Positions 1 to 9,081 of a stretch of DNA of 64,000 bases are shown piece by piece (within the stretch, counting starts at the first letter, position 1; each line of letters begins with the position of its first letter). The position numbers were made by a program, and so were the translations under genes. Under the pieces are notes generated by a model. The model ran no database searches. It saw only the letters and a list, made by a program, of their open reading frames with translations, and was not told the DNA's origin. Source of the stretch: Saccharospirillum alexandrii (lineage in GTDB: Bacteria > Pseudomonadota > Gammaproteobacteria > Pseudomonadales > Natronospirillaceae); contig NZ_RCIP01000001.1 in assembly GCF_004000275.1 (NCBI RefSeq), positions 1,691,996 to 1,755,995 of the forward strand, read 5' to 3'.

Positions 1-513
1 CTGGTTGATGAACAACGGCACCTTCACCACGGCACCGGTCGCCAGCGTTGCCGGCTTGGACCCGCCGGTGGCGGTATCGCCTTTCAGACCCGGGTCGGTT
101 TCGACGATCTCCAGCTCAATGTGGTTCGGTGGTGATACCGAGATGGGGGTGCCGTTAAACAGGCAGACAACGTACTGTTCCTGCTCTTTCAGCCAGTCTT
201 TGGTGTCGCCAACCGCCGCTTCATCGGCTGGAAGTTGCTCAAAGGAGCCATCGGTCTTCATGAAGTGCCAGAACTCGCCATCGCTGTAGAGGTACTCCAT
301 ATCGATGTCCAGGACATCGGCGGCCTCGATGGATTCGCCGGACTTGAACGTACGCTCCCAGACCCGGCCGGTCTTCAGGTTTTTCAAACGGACCCGACTA
401 AAGGCCTGACCTTTACCGGGTTTAACGAATTCATTCTCAACAATCGCGCAAGGGTCTCCTTCAAGAAGAACCTTCAGACCGCTTTTGAATTCACTGGTAG
501 AATATGTGGCCAT
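1..513 (-). CDS. efp: Elongation factor P (C-terminus beyond window)
   Basis: EF-P binds the ribosome beside the P-site tRNA and relieves stalling at polyproline stretches. The reverse complement opens [20 protein letters not shown] and continues with the domain I loop VKPGKGQAF. That loop places the modifiable lysine at K34, the residue that receives (R)-beta-lysine in the EpmA/EpmB pathway. 171 codons are visible; the family is about 188 residues, so the last ~17 lie off the left edge. It is divergent from epmB with only 39 bp between start codons, which fits a shared modification role. Identity is very secure; the missing end is a window effect, not a truncation. Confidence 0.96.
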   Translation of the reverse strand, partial: MATYSTSEFKSGLKVLLEGDPCAIVENEFVKPGKGQAFSRVRLKNLKTGRVWERTFKSGESIEAADVLDIDMEYLYSDGEFWHFMKTDGSFEQLPADEAAVGDTKDWLKEQEQYVVCLFNGTPISVSPPNHIELEIVETDPGLKGDTATGGSKPATLATGAVVKVPLFINQ

Positions 514-552
514 TAACCTTTTCCTGCTAAATGCACTGTTCAAAGAGGCGCT

Positions 553-1608
553 ATGTTAACTGAGTTTAGCTCCGGTGTGGACTCCCCCCTGATCATTTCC
601 AGCTCCAACCAATCCGAACCTGGGTCTGCAACCTGGCAACAGCAGCTGAAAGCAGCTGTGCGTTCGGTGCCGGAGTTGCTGCAACGGCTGGATCTGACCG
701 GTCATCCCATCGCTGGCCGCGCCGATTTTGAACCACAGTTCCCGCTCAGAGTGCCGTTGTCCTACGTCCGCCGCATGACACCGGGTGACCCTAATGACCC
801 CCTGCTGTTGCAGGTGCTGCCGCTGACCAGCGAGCGCCAGCCGAGCGCCGGCTTTGTCGACGACCCCCTGCAGGAGCAGGCACATAACCCGGTACCCGGA
901 CTGGTGCACAAATACCAGGGGCGGGCCTTGCTCATAACAACGCAAGCCTGTGCCGTGCATTGCCGTTATTGCTTTCGGCAACACTTCCCCTATGCGGAAA
1001 ACCGGCTCACCGCCCGGCAGTGGCAACCGGCGCTCGACTACGTGCGCGAACGACCCGACATTCAGGAGATCATTCTCAGTGGGGGAGATCCGCTCAGCCT
1101 CGACAACAAAGCGCTGGCCGAGCTGATAACCGCGCTAGAGCAGATCCCCCACCTGAAGACGCTGCGGCTTCACAGTCGCACGCCCATCGTGCTGCCTGCC
1201 CGCATCGACGCCGGGCTGCTCGACCTTCTGGCAACGACCCGGTTGAACACGGTTCTGGTGCTACACGCCAATCATGCCCGGGAACTGAACGAGGAGCTGC
1301 ATCCGGCTCTGGCTGCCTTACGTACCACTGGAACAGTTCTGCTGAATCAAACGGTCCTGTTAAAAGGCATCAATGACCAGGTCGATACGCTGGTTGACCT
1401 CAGCCACGCCTTGTTTGGCCAGGGAGTGTTGCCTTATTACCTGCACGTGCTGGATCCGGTCGCCGGTGCAGCGCATTTTGATACAGCGGACGAAGATGCC
1501 CGGCAGCTGTGGCAGCAGATGCAAGCTCAACTGCCAGGCTATCTGGTGCCCCGACTGGTACGGGAAGTACCCGGCGATGACCACAAACGGTGGATAAACA
1601 AGGCTTGA
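553..1608 (+). CDS. epmB: EF-P (R)-beta-lysine pathway L-lysine 2,3-aminomutase
   Basis: EpmB is a radical-SAM, PLP-dependent enzyme that converts L-lysine to (R)-beta-lysine, which EpmA then attaches to EF-P. The radical-SAM cluster is visible as C133-x3-C137-x2-C140 (CAVHCRYC), followed by FRQHFPY and the glycine motif [10 protein letters not shown] typical of the KamA/EpmB family. At 351 aa it is close to the short EpmB length and lacks the extension of catabolic lysine 2,3-aminomutases. The start has a good ribosome site (AGAGG about 6 nt upstream). Divergent pairing with efp supports this identity over KamA. epmA is not in the window. Confidence 0.95.
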   Translation: MLTEFSSGVDSPLIISSSNQSEPGSATWQQQLKAAVRSVPELLQRLDLTGHPIAGRADFEPQFPLRVPLSYVRRMTPGDPNDPLLLQVLPLTSERQPSAGFVDDPLQEQAHNPVPGLVHKYQGRALLITTQACAVHCRYCFRQHFPYAENRLTARQWQPALDYVRERPDIQEIILSGGDPLSLDNKALAELITALEQIPHLKTLRLHSRTPIVLPARIDAGLLDLLATTRLNTVLVLHANHARELNEELHPALAALRTTGTVLLNQTVLLKGINDQVDTLVDLSHALFGQGVLPYYLHVLDPVAGAAHFDTADEDARQLWQQMQAQLPGYLVPRLVREVPGDDHKRWINKA

Positions 1609-1658
1609 GCAGCCAGGCCAGCACCAAATGTGAGGCCCATCACATAATCGACTGTCAT

Positions 1659-1683
1659 AAAAAGGGCGTAAATTGCCGTTTTT
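1659..1683 (+). terminator. Weak terminator-like hairpin after epmB
   Basis: A-tract, GGC/GCC stem with one internal mismatch, 7-nt loop and a T-tract on the 3' side, about 50 bp after the epmB stop. The stem is short, so this is tentative. Confidence 0.3.
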
Positions 1684-1817
1684 CTGTCAGCTACTGGTTC
1701 CCATAGGCGCCATAGGCCGTTAATCTACCGTTGTATCGGGTCTAAAACACTGGACGACACAGGGTGCGCCAGCCCGCACCAGACAGGCCAACAAGTACCG
1801 TGGCAGCATCAATGACA

Positions 1818-1844
1818 TTGACACCGCAGCAACACGACTATACT
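1818..1844 (+). promoter_or_regulatory. Candidate sigma-70 promoter of the PilZ-like gene
   Basis: TTGACA at 1818-1823 and TATACT at 1839-1844, near-consensus hexamers but with a short 15-bp spacer. They lie 28 bp upstream of the start codon at 1872. Confidence 0.4.
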
Positions 1845-1871
1845 TCGGCAAGACACTGGGTAGAGCACTGA

Positions 1872-3665
1872 ATGGATTACAGGCCGAAACACTATCTCAA
1901 TATTCCGCAGCAGACCCTGACGACCCTGTCATTCTGTGAACCCAACGCCCGCCAGCTCAAGGCGTGGGTCACGGGCTTACCAATGGCTAACATTGGGGAA
2001 ACGTCGCGCCAGCTCTACCATGCTGTCATCGAATTCAATCAGTTACGTATCAGTGATGCCTCGCGCCTCGAACTGATGGATATGGTGCGCGACCCCATTC
2101 ATTACGTGTGCAGCTCGCTGAATCAGAAATACCTGAATCAGGGCGTGGCGCTCGATGACCAGCAACGCAAGGTCGCCAACCTGGCCCAGGCGCTGCAAAC
2201 CCACCTGGCCACCGGCTATAAGATCATTGTTCAGCACATGCTGGCGCAGGGCACCATCAAGCAAAAGGCTCTGATGGCCAAGGCCGTTCATCGGACGCTG
2301 AGCGACCTGATCCCCAGCTTGCTGCGTTCCTACCAGCTGTATATCCCCACGCCAACCGGGTTGTGGCGCGAGATACACCAGCTGTACCAGATCGCATCGG
2401 CATTCAATCTGCACACCACGCCCATCGAAGAAAACGAACAGGGCAAGCGCTCCAACATACAGGAGGTGTACCTCAGAGCCGTGTTGCTCGGTACCAGCCA
2501 GCCAAACCAGCTGCTGCAGCGTGAACTGACCGATGTATTCGCAGCCCTGCCCCGCTGGACGCCGCTGCTCGACATCGATGATGTGGCCGATGAAAAATCC
2601 GTTCTGGTGATCAACCCGGAAACCGACCAGCCACCCCAATACAGCTATCTGATCAAGCAAGCCAATTTCTCGGAATACCTGGGCATCAATACGCTGCCTC
2701 TGGTGAGGCCTCTGCATGACGAGCTTAAACGCGCTCAAGCCTCCGCGGGGGTTGAAGAAAAAGCCCCCAGCCGTATTTTGCCCAAAGATTTTAACCAGGC
2801 CTTGCTGGAGCATCTGGTCCAGTCCTGGGGTGGCATGAAACAGCGTGCGTTTTCGCGCACCCAGTCCAGCGGCAAGGTATCGCTCACCGTCGGCCTGACC
2901 GGAACACACTTTCATATGTCTGGTGGAATAGGCTTCTACTCCCAGCTTTACGGGCAGTCCGCAAATGCCGAAAACCCCTTTATTGGTGCCGTAAGCTCGC
3001 GCTTTGCGGCGTTTGAAACCAAGGCCGTACAGTCCCAGAAAGACGTATGGGAAGAGTCGTTCGATGCCGGTCAGCGACGCATACCCGGCAGCGAAGAGGA
3101 TGCGATCGAATTTCCACAGGACGCACAGGAAGACCACCCCAGTTATTCCGGCTTGCTGGTCAACGTAAGCCCGCGCGGCTATTGCATTCAGTGGACCGAC
3201 AAGGCCGCCAGCAACCTGAAAACCGGTGAAGTCGTTGCTGTCAAAGAAGAGAAACTGCAGCACTGGAACCTGGGTGTTGTGCGCTGGCTGCGCCAGAGCA
3301 AGGACAGCGGCACCCAGATGGGTGTTGAACTGATTGCACCGAACAGTCAGCCTTGCGGTATTCGCCAATTGCACAAAACCGGCGCGCACGGCGACTACCT
3401 GCGCGGCCTGTTCATACCGGAAATCCGGGCAATCGGTCAGGACGCCTCAGTATTGACCCCGCGTTTGCCGTTTCAGGTAGGCAACAAGGTCACCATCAAT
3501 ATCTCGGGGAATGAAGGCAAGTATCAGCTCACCAAACGCATTCTGAGTACCGGCATTCTCAGCCAGTTCCAGGTACGCAAGGTGGCGCACAAACCGGCCG
3601 AGCCCGAAAAGAATCAGGCCATTGGTGCTGACGACAGCTTTGAAAGCCTCTGGCGGCAACTCTGA
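1872..3665 (+). CDS. PilZ-like domain protein adjacent to fimX
   Basis: A 597-residue soluble protein of unknown activity. The first ~400 residues are mostly helical and I recognise no enzyme motif in them. Residues ~430-500 resemble a PilZ-type beta-barrel: SGLLVNVSPRGYCIQW stands where PilZ has D/N-x-S-x-x-G, followed by VVRWLRQ...GTQMGVEL. I see no clear upstream RxxxR, so c-di-GMP binding is uncertain. The order PilZ-like gene, fimX, serB matches what I recall of Pseudomonas aeruginosa (PA4958-PA4960), where fimX controls type IV pilus assembly. A role in c-di-GMP or twitching control is inferred from position only. No signal peptide or membrane segment is visible. Confidence 0.7.
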   Translation: MDYRPKHYLNIPQQTLTTLSFCEPNARQLKAWVTGLPMANIGETSRQLYHAVIEFNQLRISDASRLELMDMVRDPIHYVCSSLNQKYLNQGVALDDQQRKVANLAQALQTHLATGYKIIVQHMLAQGTIKQKALMAKAVHRTLSDLIPSLLRSYQLYIPTPTGLWREIHQLYQIASAFNLHTTPIEENEQGKRSNIQEVYLRAVLLGTSQPNQLLQRELTDVFAALPRWTPLLDIDDVADEKSVLVINPETDQPPQYSYLIKQANFSEYLGINTLPLVRPLHDELKRAQASAGVEEKAPSRILPKDFNQALLEHLVQSWGGMKQRAFSRTQSSGKVSLTVGLTGTHFHMSGGIGFYSQLYGQSANAENPFIGAVSSRFAAFETKAVQSQKDVWEESFDAGQRRIPGSEEDAIEFPQDAQEDHPSYSGLLVNVSPRGYCIQWTDKAASNLKTGEVVAVKEEKLQHWNLGVVRWLRQSKDSGTQMGVELIAPNSQPCGIRQLHKTGAHGDYLRGLFIPEIRAIGQDASVLTPRLPFQVGNKVTINISGNEGKYQLTKRILSTGILSQFQVRKVAHKPAEPEKNQAIGADDSFESLWRQL

Positions 3666-3845
3666 CCGCCGTTGCTGAACTTGGGCACTGGCCTGCGACT
3701 GAGCACTGTTTGTGCCACAAAGCGAGACGGTGCTCTCAGCCTGAGCCAGCCAATCCCAAAAAAACAGCGGTGTGGCTGTCAAGATCGACCGTTCGTCACT
3801 ATACTCAGACCCCTAATCTAAAAACTTTGTCGCGACAGTTGATTT

Positions 3846-5933
3846 ATGTCTGAAAGTAACGCAAGCGCCATCCGACTTCTGGTAATCCATGACACTCAAA
3901 GTGAAGCAGAACCGCTGCTCAGCAGCCTTCGTAATGCTGGCCAGGCCGTTCGCTCCCACTTTATTGCCAGCCTGAGTGAACTGGAAAGCGTTTTATCGGA
4001 ACAGCATTGGGATATGTTACTGGTCAAGCTGGATACCCAGACCGTTGACCCGACAGCCGCTGTGGCCACCATTCAACGGGCCGGCAAAGACCTGCCCATT
4101 CTGGCACTGATAGAAACCTACGATGCCGATCGCATCGGCGAGGCACTGGCTACCGGCCTGACCGACGTATTGGTTGAAGGTGAAGAGCAACATCTGGTCA
4201 GCGCGGTTAAACGGGAAAAAGCGGCGCTGAAAGCCCGCCGTGAACTGCGCGAGACCCGAGCCAGCCTGCAGGAAACCGAGAAGCGCTGTCAGTTACTGCT
4301 CGACAGCTCTGTCGATGCCATTGCCTATGTTCATGAAGGCATGCACATCTACGCGAACGAAGCCTACCAGACCCTGTTCGGCTACGACGACCTCGAGGAA
4401 CTGCAAAGCACTCCGATCATGGATCTGATCGCCCGCAAAGACCTCGACAAACTCAAAAGCTCGCTGAAAACCTATCGCGACGGGTCAACCGGTGAACTGA
4501 CGTGCGTTGCCGAGCACGTCAATGGTGAGGCGTTTAATATTCGCATGACACTGTCGGGGGCGAGCTATGAAGGCGAGCCCTGCACCCAGCTGGTCATACG
4601 CCGCAACGATGCCGACAACGAAGAACTGCAGGCCAAGATCAAGGAAATCAGCTCACAGGATCTGGTAACCGGGCTCTATAACCGCCAGCACTTCACTGAC
4701 GCCTTGAAAACGGCCTATCAGCAAGTTTTGAAGTCCAACACCAGCCAAATAGTACTGCACATCGGCGTTGCCAACTTCAGTGATCTGAAAACCAAAGCCG
4801 GTATAGCCGGCACCGACGTTATTCTGAAAGAGCTGGCCGAGGTGTATGCCCAGTACCAGCCAGCCGAGTCATTGCTGGCTCGCTACGGTGACGACAGCTT
4901 TGCGTTGCTGCTGGCCCAGGGCAATATCGACAACATCAAAGCCGACGCTCTCAAGGTACGCAAGGAAATCGCCGATCATCTGTTTGAGGTCGATGGTCGC
5001 ACTTTGCCTGTCGACGTGGCCTTCGGCATCGCACACATCGACGAGCGCTGCCAGAGTGGCCAGGAGGCGCTGAGCCATGCGCATCAGGCCTATACGCGCG
5101 CCGTTCATGAAAAGACCGGAGTGCAATATTACGATAAATCCGACATCGCCAATCTGTCGGACGACAACCTGGCCGGCAAAGTCGACCACGCCCTTGAGAA
5201 CGACGGTTTCCGCATTCTGTTCCAGCCGATCATCAGCCTCAGAGGCGACAGCCGGGAACATTACGATGTATTGCTGCGTCTGGTTGACAAAGACGGTACC
5301 GATGTCCTGCCGGAAGAGTTTCTGCCGCTGATCGAAGCGCGAGACCTGGGCGCAAAACTCGACCGTTGGGTGGTGCTGAACACCATCAAGACGCTGGCTG
5401 AGCATCGCAAGCGTGGCCACAATACCCAGGTCTTCATTCATCTGACGCCCAGCTCGATTCAGGACCCCACCTTCCTGCCCTGGGTTAACAGTGCGCTAAA
5501 GGCCTCCAAGCTCCCCGGTGATGCATTGACCTTCCAGGTCACCGAAGAACAGGCCCAAAGCTACCTGAAAGTCGCCAAGGCTTTCAGCAAGGGCCTGGCA
5601 CTGCTCAAGTGCAAGCTGGCGCTAACCCACTTCGGTCTGATTGAAAGCGGCCTGTCGGTGACGCGTCACCTCGACATCGACTACATTCGCGTCGACGGCA
5701 GTTTTATTGAAGCGCTGACGTCGGACGACAAAGCCATGGCCCCGCTGGAAACCCTGGTCAATGCGATCCACAAGCAGGACATCAACTCCATTGTCCCGCA
5801 AATCGAAAGCGCGGAAGTCCTCGCCTCATTGTGGGAGCTGGGTGTCAATTACATTCAGGGTTACTACGTTCAGGCACCGCTGACGGGCATGGACTACGAG
5901 TTCGATGCCAACGATGAAGAAGAGGCGGTCTGA
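3846..5933 (+). CDS. fimX: FimX-like degenerate GGDEF-EAL pilus regulator
   Basis: 695 residues in the order receiver-like (~8-125), PAS (~145-255), GGDEF (~270-420) and EAL (~440-690). All three signalling motifs are degenerate. The receiver has LLVKLDTQ where the phosphoacceptor aspartate is expected; the GGDEF site reads YGDDSF; and the EAL site reads EHYDVLLRL (EVL-like). FimX of Pseudomonas is likewise an almost inactive enzyme. It binds c-di-GMP through its EAL domain and promotes type IV pilus assembly at the leading pole with PilZ and PilB. Length, domain order and the serB and PilZ-like neighbours agree. Catalytic activity is unlikely; a c-di-GMP effector role is inferred. Confidence 0.9.
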   Translation: MSESNASAIRLLVIHDTQSEAEPLLSSLRNAGQAVRSHFIASLSELESVLSEQHWDMLLVKLDTQTVDPTAAVATIQRAGKDLPILALIETYDADRIGEALATGLTDVLVEGEEQHLVSAVKREKAALKARRELRETRASLQETEKRCQLLLDSSVDAIAYVHEGMHIYANEAYQTLFGYDDLEELQSTPIMDLIARKDLDKLKSSLKTYRDGSTGELTCVAEHVNGEAFNIRMTLSGASYEGEPCTQLVIRRNDADNEELQAKIKEISSQDLVTGLYNRQHFTDALKTAYQQVLKSNTSQIVLHIGVANFSDLKTKAGIAGTDVILKELAEVYAQYQPAESLLARYGDDSFALLLAQGNIDNIKADALKVRKEIADHLFEVDGRTLPVDVAFGIAHIDERCQSGQEALSHAHQAYTRAVHEKTGVQYYDKSDIANLSDDNLAGKVDHALENDGFRILFQPIISLRGDSREHYDVLLRLVDKDGTDVLPEEFLPLIEARDLGAKLDRWVVLNTIKTLAEHRKRGHNTQVFIHLTPSSIQDPTFLPWVNSALKASKLPGDALTFQVTEEQAQSYLKVAKAFSKGLALLKCKLALTHFGLIESGLSVTRHLDIDYIRVDGSFIEALTSDDKAMAPLETLVNAIHKQDINSIVPQIESAEVLASLWELGVNYIQGYYVQAPLTGMDYEFDANDEEEAV

Positions 5934-6008
5934 TAAGTCACGTTTCGGAGGTTAAACCTTTTGCTGCTAATCCGTGCCAGGCACTGGGTGCAAAATATCG
6001 ACTTTAGG

Positions 6009-7220
6009 TCAGTGAATATCCTGATCCCTGAAACCAAGCAGATACAACACCGCATCCAGCCCCAGGGTTGATATCGCATGACGTGCACTTTCGCGCACAA
6101 TGGGCTTGGCCCGAAAGGCTATGCCCAAGCCGGCCTGACTGAGCATCGGCAAATCGTTCGCACCGTCACCCACCGCGATGGTCTGTTCCAGCTGAATGCC
6201 CTCCCGTTGCGCCAGCTCGTGTAATAACTCGGCTTTGCGTGCGCCGTCGACAATAACGCCTTTCACTTCGCCGGTTACCCGGCCATCAGCAATCTCCAGC
6301 TCATTGGCATACACATAGTCGATGCCAAGACGCTGCTGCAAATAGTGCCCGAAATAGGTAAAACCGCCCGACAGAATCGCGGTTTTGAAGCCATAGGCCC
6401 GCAACGTACGAATCAGCCGCTCGGCGCCCTCGGTAATCGGCAATTGTGCTGCTATGCCGGCCAGCACCGATTCATCCAGCCCTTTCAGCAACGCCATGCG
6501 CTGCCGGAAACTTTGCTGAAAATCGAGCTCGCCGGACATCGCCCGTTCGGTAATGGCCGCTACTTGTTCGCCTACCCCGGCCGCCCGGGCCAGTTCGTCA
6601 ATCACTTCGGTTTCGATCAGCGTTGAGTCCATATCGAAACACACCAGGCGGCGGTTGCGCCGGTAGACGGTGTCTTGCTGAAAGGCGACGTCAATGTCGA
6701 GCTGGCTGCTGATGTCCAGAAACGCCAGACGCAGAGCATCCGGGTTGCTCGGTTGCCCGCGCAGGGTCAGTTCAATACAGGCTTTGCCACTGTCTGCCAG
6801 TGCATCCAGCGGGATTCGGCCAGTCAGACGGGTAATGTCCTGAATGTTTAGGCCCTGCTCGCTGACCACGGTAGATACCCGGGCCAGTTGCTCGGCGGTA
6901 ATGCGGCGCGCCAGCAAGGTGAGCACATAACGGTCTTTGCCTTGCTGGCCAACCCAGTCGGTGTAGGCGGGTTCTTCGACCGGGGTGAAACGGGCATGAA
7001 TGCCCAGTTCATGCGCCTTGAACAGTATTTCCTTGAGCACACCCGAGGTATCGGCACCCTCGGGCAATTGCAGCAACATGCCCAGAGAAACCTGGTCATG
7101 AATGACCGACTGACCCATGTCGAGGAGGATGACGCCGAATTCAGCCAGCGTTGTGGTGAGCTCGGCGGTCAGACCCATGCGGTCGTGACCACTCACCTTT
7201 AACATTAAAATGGAACTCAC
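6009..7220 (-). CDS. serB: Phosphoserine phosphatase
   Basis: Catalyses the last step of serine synthesis, L-phosphoserine to L-serine. The N-terminal half (~1-180) carries two ACT-like regulatory stretches. The HAD nucleophile motif VCFDMDSTLIETEVIDELA lies near residue 195, with SGGFTYF and VGDGANDLPML further on. At 403 aa it is the long proteobacterial form with N-terminal ACT domains. The listed start is a GTG at 7218-7220; an in-frame ATG 15 nt inside (MLKVSGHDRMG) is an alternative, and neither has a strong ribosome site. It is convergent with fimX and is followed upstream by a 59-residue ORF on the same strand. Confidence 0.95.
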   Translation of the reverse strand: MSSILMLKVSGHDRMGLTAELTTTLAEFGVILLDMGQSVIHDQVSLGMLLQLPEGADTSGVLKEILFKAHELGIHARFTPVEEPAYTDWVGQQGKDRYVLTLLARRITAEQLARVSTVVSEQGLNIQDITRLTGRIPLDALADSGKACIELTLRGQPSNPDALRLAFLDISSQLDIDVAFQQDTVYRRNRRLVCFDMDSTLIETEVIDELARAAGVGEQVAAITERAMSGELDFQQSFRQRMALLKGLDESVLAGIAAQLPITEGAERLIRTLRAYGFKTAILSGGFTYFGHYLQQRLGIDYVYANELEIADGRVTGEVKGVIVDGARKAELLHELAQREGIQLEQTIAVGDGANDLPMLSQAGLGIAFRAKPIVRESARHAISTLGLDAVLYLLGFRDQDIH

Positions 7221-7244
7221 CAGGCAAGGCTCCGGTCGGTGGAC

Positions 7245-7424
7245 TTACTCGCTCTTCAGATTGGCCAGTTCGGCCAGCGCCTGGTCGGTAACGGTTTGCA
7301 ACTCAACGATCAGGTCTTCTGTTTCGTGGGTGGACATGGCGCGAACCCGGTCCGGACCCATCATAAACAGGCCTTTCTTGATCTGACTCAGCTGGGCGTG
7401 CAACTGCTCTACCGAATTACTCAT
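7245..7424 (-). CDS. Small 59-residue ORF upstream of serB, unknown function
   Basis: A short minus-strand ORF starting MSNSVEQLHAQLSQIKKGLF and ending ANLKSE. It is acidic and helical with heptad-like spacing, has no cysteine and no membrane segment. A strong ribosome site (GAGGA, 7 nt before the ATG) and only 24 bp to the serB start support real translation and co-transcription with serB. I do not recognise the family. A small coiled-coil regulator or a lineage-specific accessory protein are both possible; nothing in the sequence decides. Confidence 0.65.
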   Translation of the reverse strand: MSNSVEQLHAQLSQIKKGLFMMGPDRVRAMSTHETEDLIVELQTVTDQALAELANLKSE

Positions 7425-7692
7425 GCTGTTTCCTCATTGATTGGGACAGAGTGTGGACTGTGCGGAATCACTGAACCGCGGGTTCTTTATAGCCCGAAAT
7501 ACCGCTACCATAGCCGCCTTGAGCACGGCAGGCACTCCCCACAGGAAACAGGGGCTCCGCTGACCGGGCTGCGGCTGCCACCATGGTGACAGGCCGCGGT
7601 ATTGTATCGACTGGGACGCCGCGGAACAATTAAGGAAGTTCCGAACACAGGGCCCGGACTTATTTCACCACCAGAGTACCTCAACACCCAGT

Positions 7693-9081
7693 ATGACGGC
7701 AGACACGCGCAATCCCCAGACACAACCCGAGGCCCAACCGGCGGCCAAAGGCCTGTTGTCCCGACACTGGCTTCGCTGGCTGTGGCAACCGCTAACCGGC
7801 TTTACGCTGGCGCTGTTGGTCATGGTGAACCTGATGCTCTGGCTGTTCTGGTATCAGCCCGCCAGCGATGCCCTGGCGCAGGCTGGCCAGCGTCTCGGCG
7901 AGAGCCTGGCCCGTACTCTGGCGTTCGATATTGCCGCGCCCCTGCAACGCGGCGATCGGCTGGCCATCAGCCTGCTGTTGAATCGCACAGCCGAAGAGCC
8001 ACTGGTGTTCAACGCCAGCCTGAACTCAACCAGCCAGGACATTACGCTGACGTCGCGTCCCGGTGGCCGCAACCCCGATGCCATCGACCGGTTCAGCCAT
8101 CCGGTCTATTTTGAATCCGATTTGCTCGGCAACGTTGAAATACAACTCGACGACCAGCCCCTGCGTTCCTGGCAGGAACGCGCATACCGCGCCTGGTTTC
8201 TGTTCAACCTGCTGGCCCTGGCTTTGGCGGCGGGTCTGATAGGCTGGCGGACCCGCTTGCAGGATCAGGCGACCCAGAAGCTCGCCACTCAACTGAGCGA
8301 GCAGATTCCGGAATGGCGCGACGCGTTCAGCGGTCCGCCCGAACACCAGATCCGCATGCTGGTGCAACGCCTGAGCAACGCGCTGGATCGCAACGCCCAG
8401 GTGCTGCGCACCCTGGCCACCTCAACCGATTCCGCCGAGGCGGAACGGCTGCTTGAGCAGACCCATCTGGTGGGCGAAAAAGGGGCTTACTGCGATGTGG
8501 CCCTGCTCAATGTGCAATGCCACAACTGGGATGCCCTGACCCGCCATTACGACGCCCACCAGTTGCAGGGGCTTTGGGCACGGTATGAACACCTGATCAC
8601 CCAGGTGGGTGAGCTCTATGGTGGCGTGCTGCTGCCCGAAGGCTTCACGCTGGTCTTTGGCCTGAGCGACGAGGACCATTACGCCATGAACGCCGTCTGC
8701 GCGGCCCGGGTACTGCAAATGGCCGCCGAGCAACTGCACCAGCAATCGCACCGGCAGCAGCCCAGTTTTGGCTATTCGCTGAGCGCAGGCCCGGCCTTTG
8801 TTTCCAGAACCACTAAGCACGGCATCCCCCTGCCTCTGGTCGCTGGCGATGCCTCCCAGTGGTTGCAACAGGTCAGCGCCCTGCAGCCCCGCGATACGCT
8901 TTACCTGGCCGAACCCATGTTGCAGGATGCCGAGCTGAACCGCAGTGTCGAAGTATCGCTGGTGCGTGATATCACGTTGTCGGACGGTTCCCGGCTGGAA
9001 GTCTGGGAGCTCGATGCCATCAGCGGCAATCAGGATCAATTGCTGCGCTCGCACGCACGCACGCTGTTGGAGGCGCAATGA
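7693..9081 (+). CDS. AhpA/YtjB(Smp)-like membrane protein
   Basis: A 462-residue inner-membrane protein. It has a cytoplasmic N-tail, one membrane helix (~35-58), a periplasmic segment (~60-165), a second helix (~170-190) and a large cytoplasmic C-domain. The C-domain (~245-400, YCDVALLNVQCHNWDAL... GVLLPEGFTLVFG) looks like a degenerate class III cyclase homology fold without obvious catalytic metal residues. The divergent position next to serB matches E. coli ytjB/smp and the Pseudomonas relative. Its stop overlaps the ABC permease start by ATGA, so the two are likely translated together, which is not the E. coli layout. The biochemical function of the family is unknown to me. Confidence 0.75.
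   Translation: MTADTRNPQTQPEAQPAAKGLLSRHWLRWLWQPLTGFTLALLVMVNLMLWLFWYQPASDALAQAGQRLGESLARTLAFDIAAPLQRGDRLAISLLLNRTAEEPLVFNASLNSTSQDITLTSRPGGRNPDAIDRFSHPVYFESDLLGNVEIQLDDQPLRSWQERAYRAWFLFNLLALALAAGLIGWRTRLQDQATQKLATQLSEQIPEWRDAFSGPPEHQIRMLVQRLSNALDRNAQVLRTLATSTDSAEAERLLEQTHLVGEKGAYCDVALLNVQCHNWDALTRHYDAHQLQGLWARYEHLITQVGELYGGVLLPEGFTLVFGLSDEDHYAMNAVCAARVLQMAAEQLHQQSHRQQPSFGYSLSAGPAFVSRTTKHGIPLPLVAGDASQWLQQVSALQPRDTLYLAEPMLQDAELNRSVEVSLVRDITLSDGSRLEVWELDAISGNQDQLLRSHARTLLEAQ

Noticed and set aside
2043-3389. 448-codon open frame on the minus strand
   Set aside because: It lies antisense to the whole PilZ-like gene and shows no recognisable motif; the plus frame has a promoter and coherent protein features.
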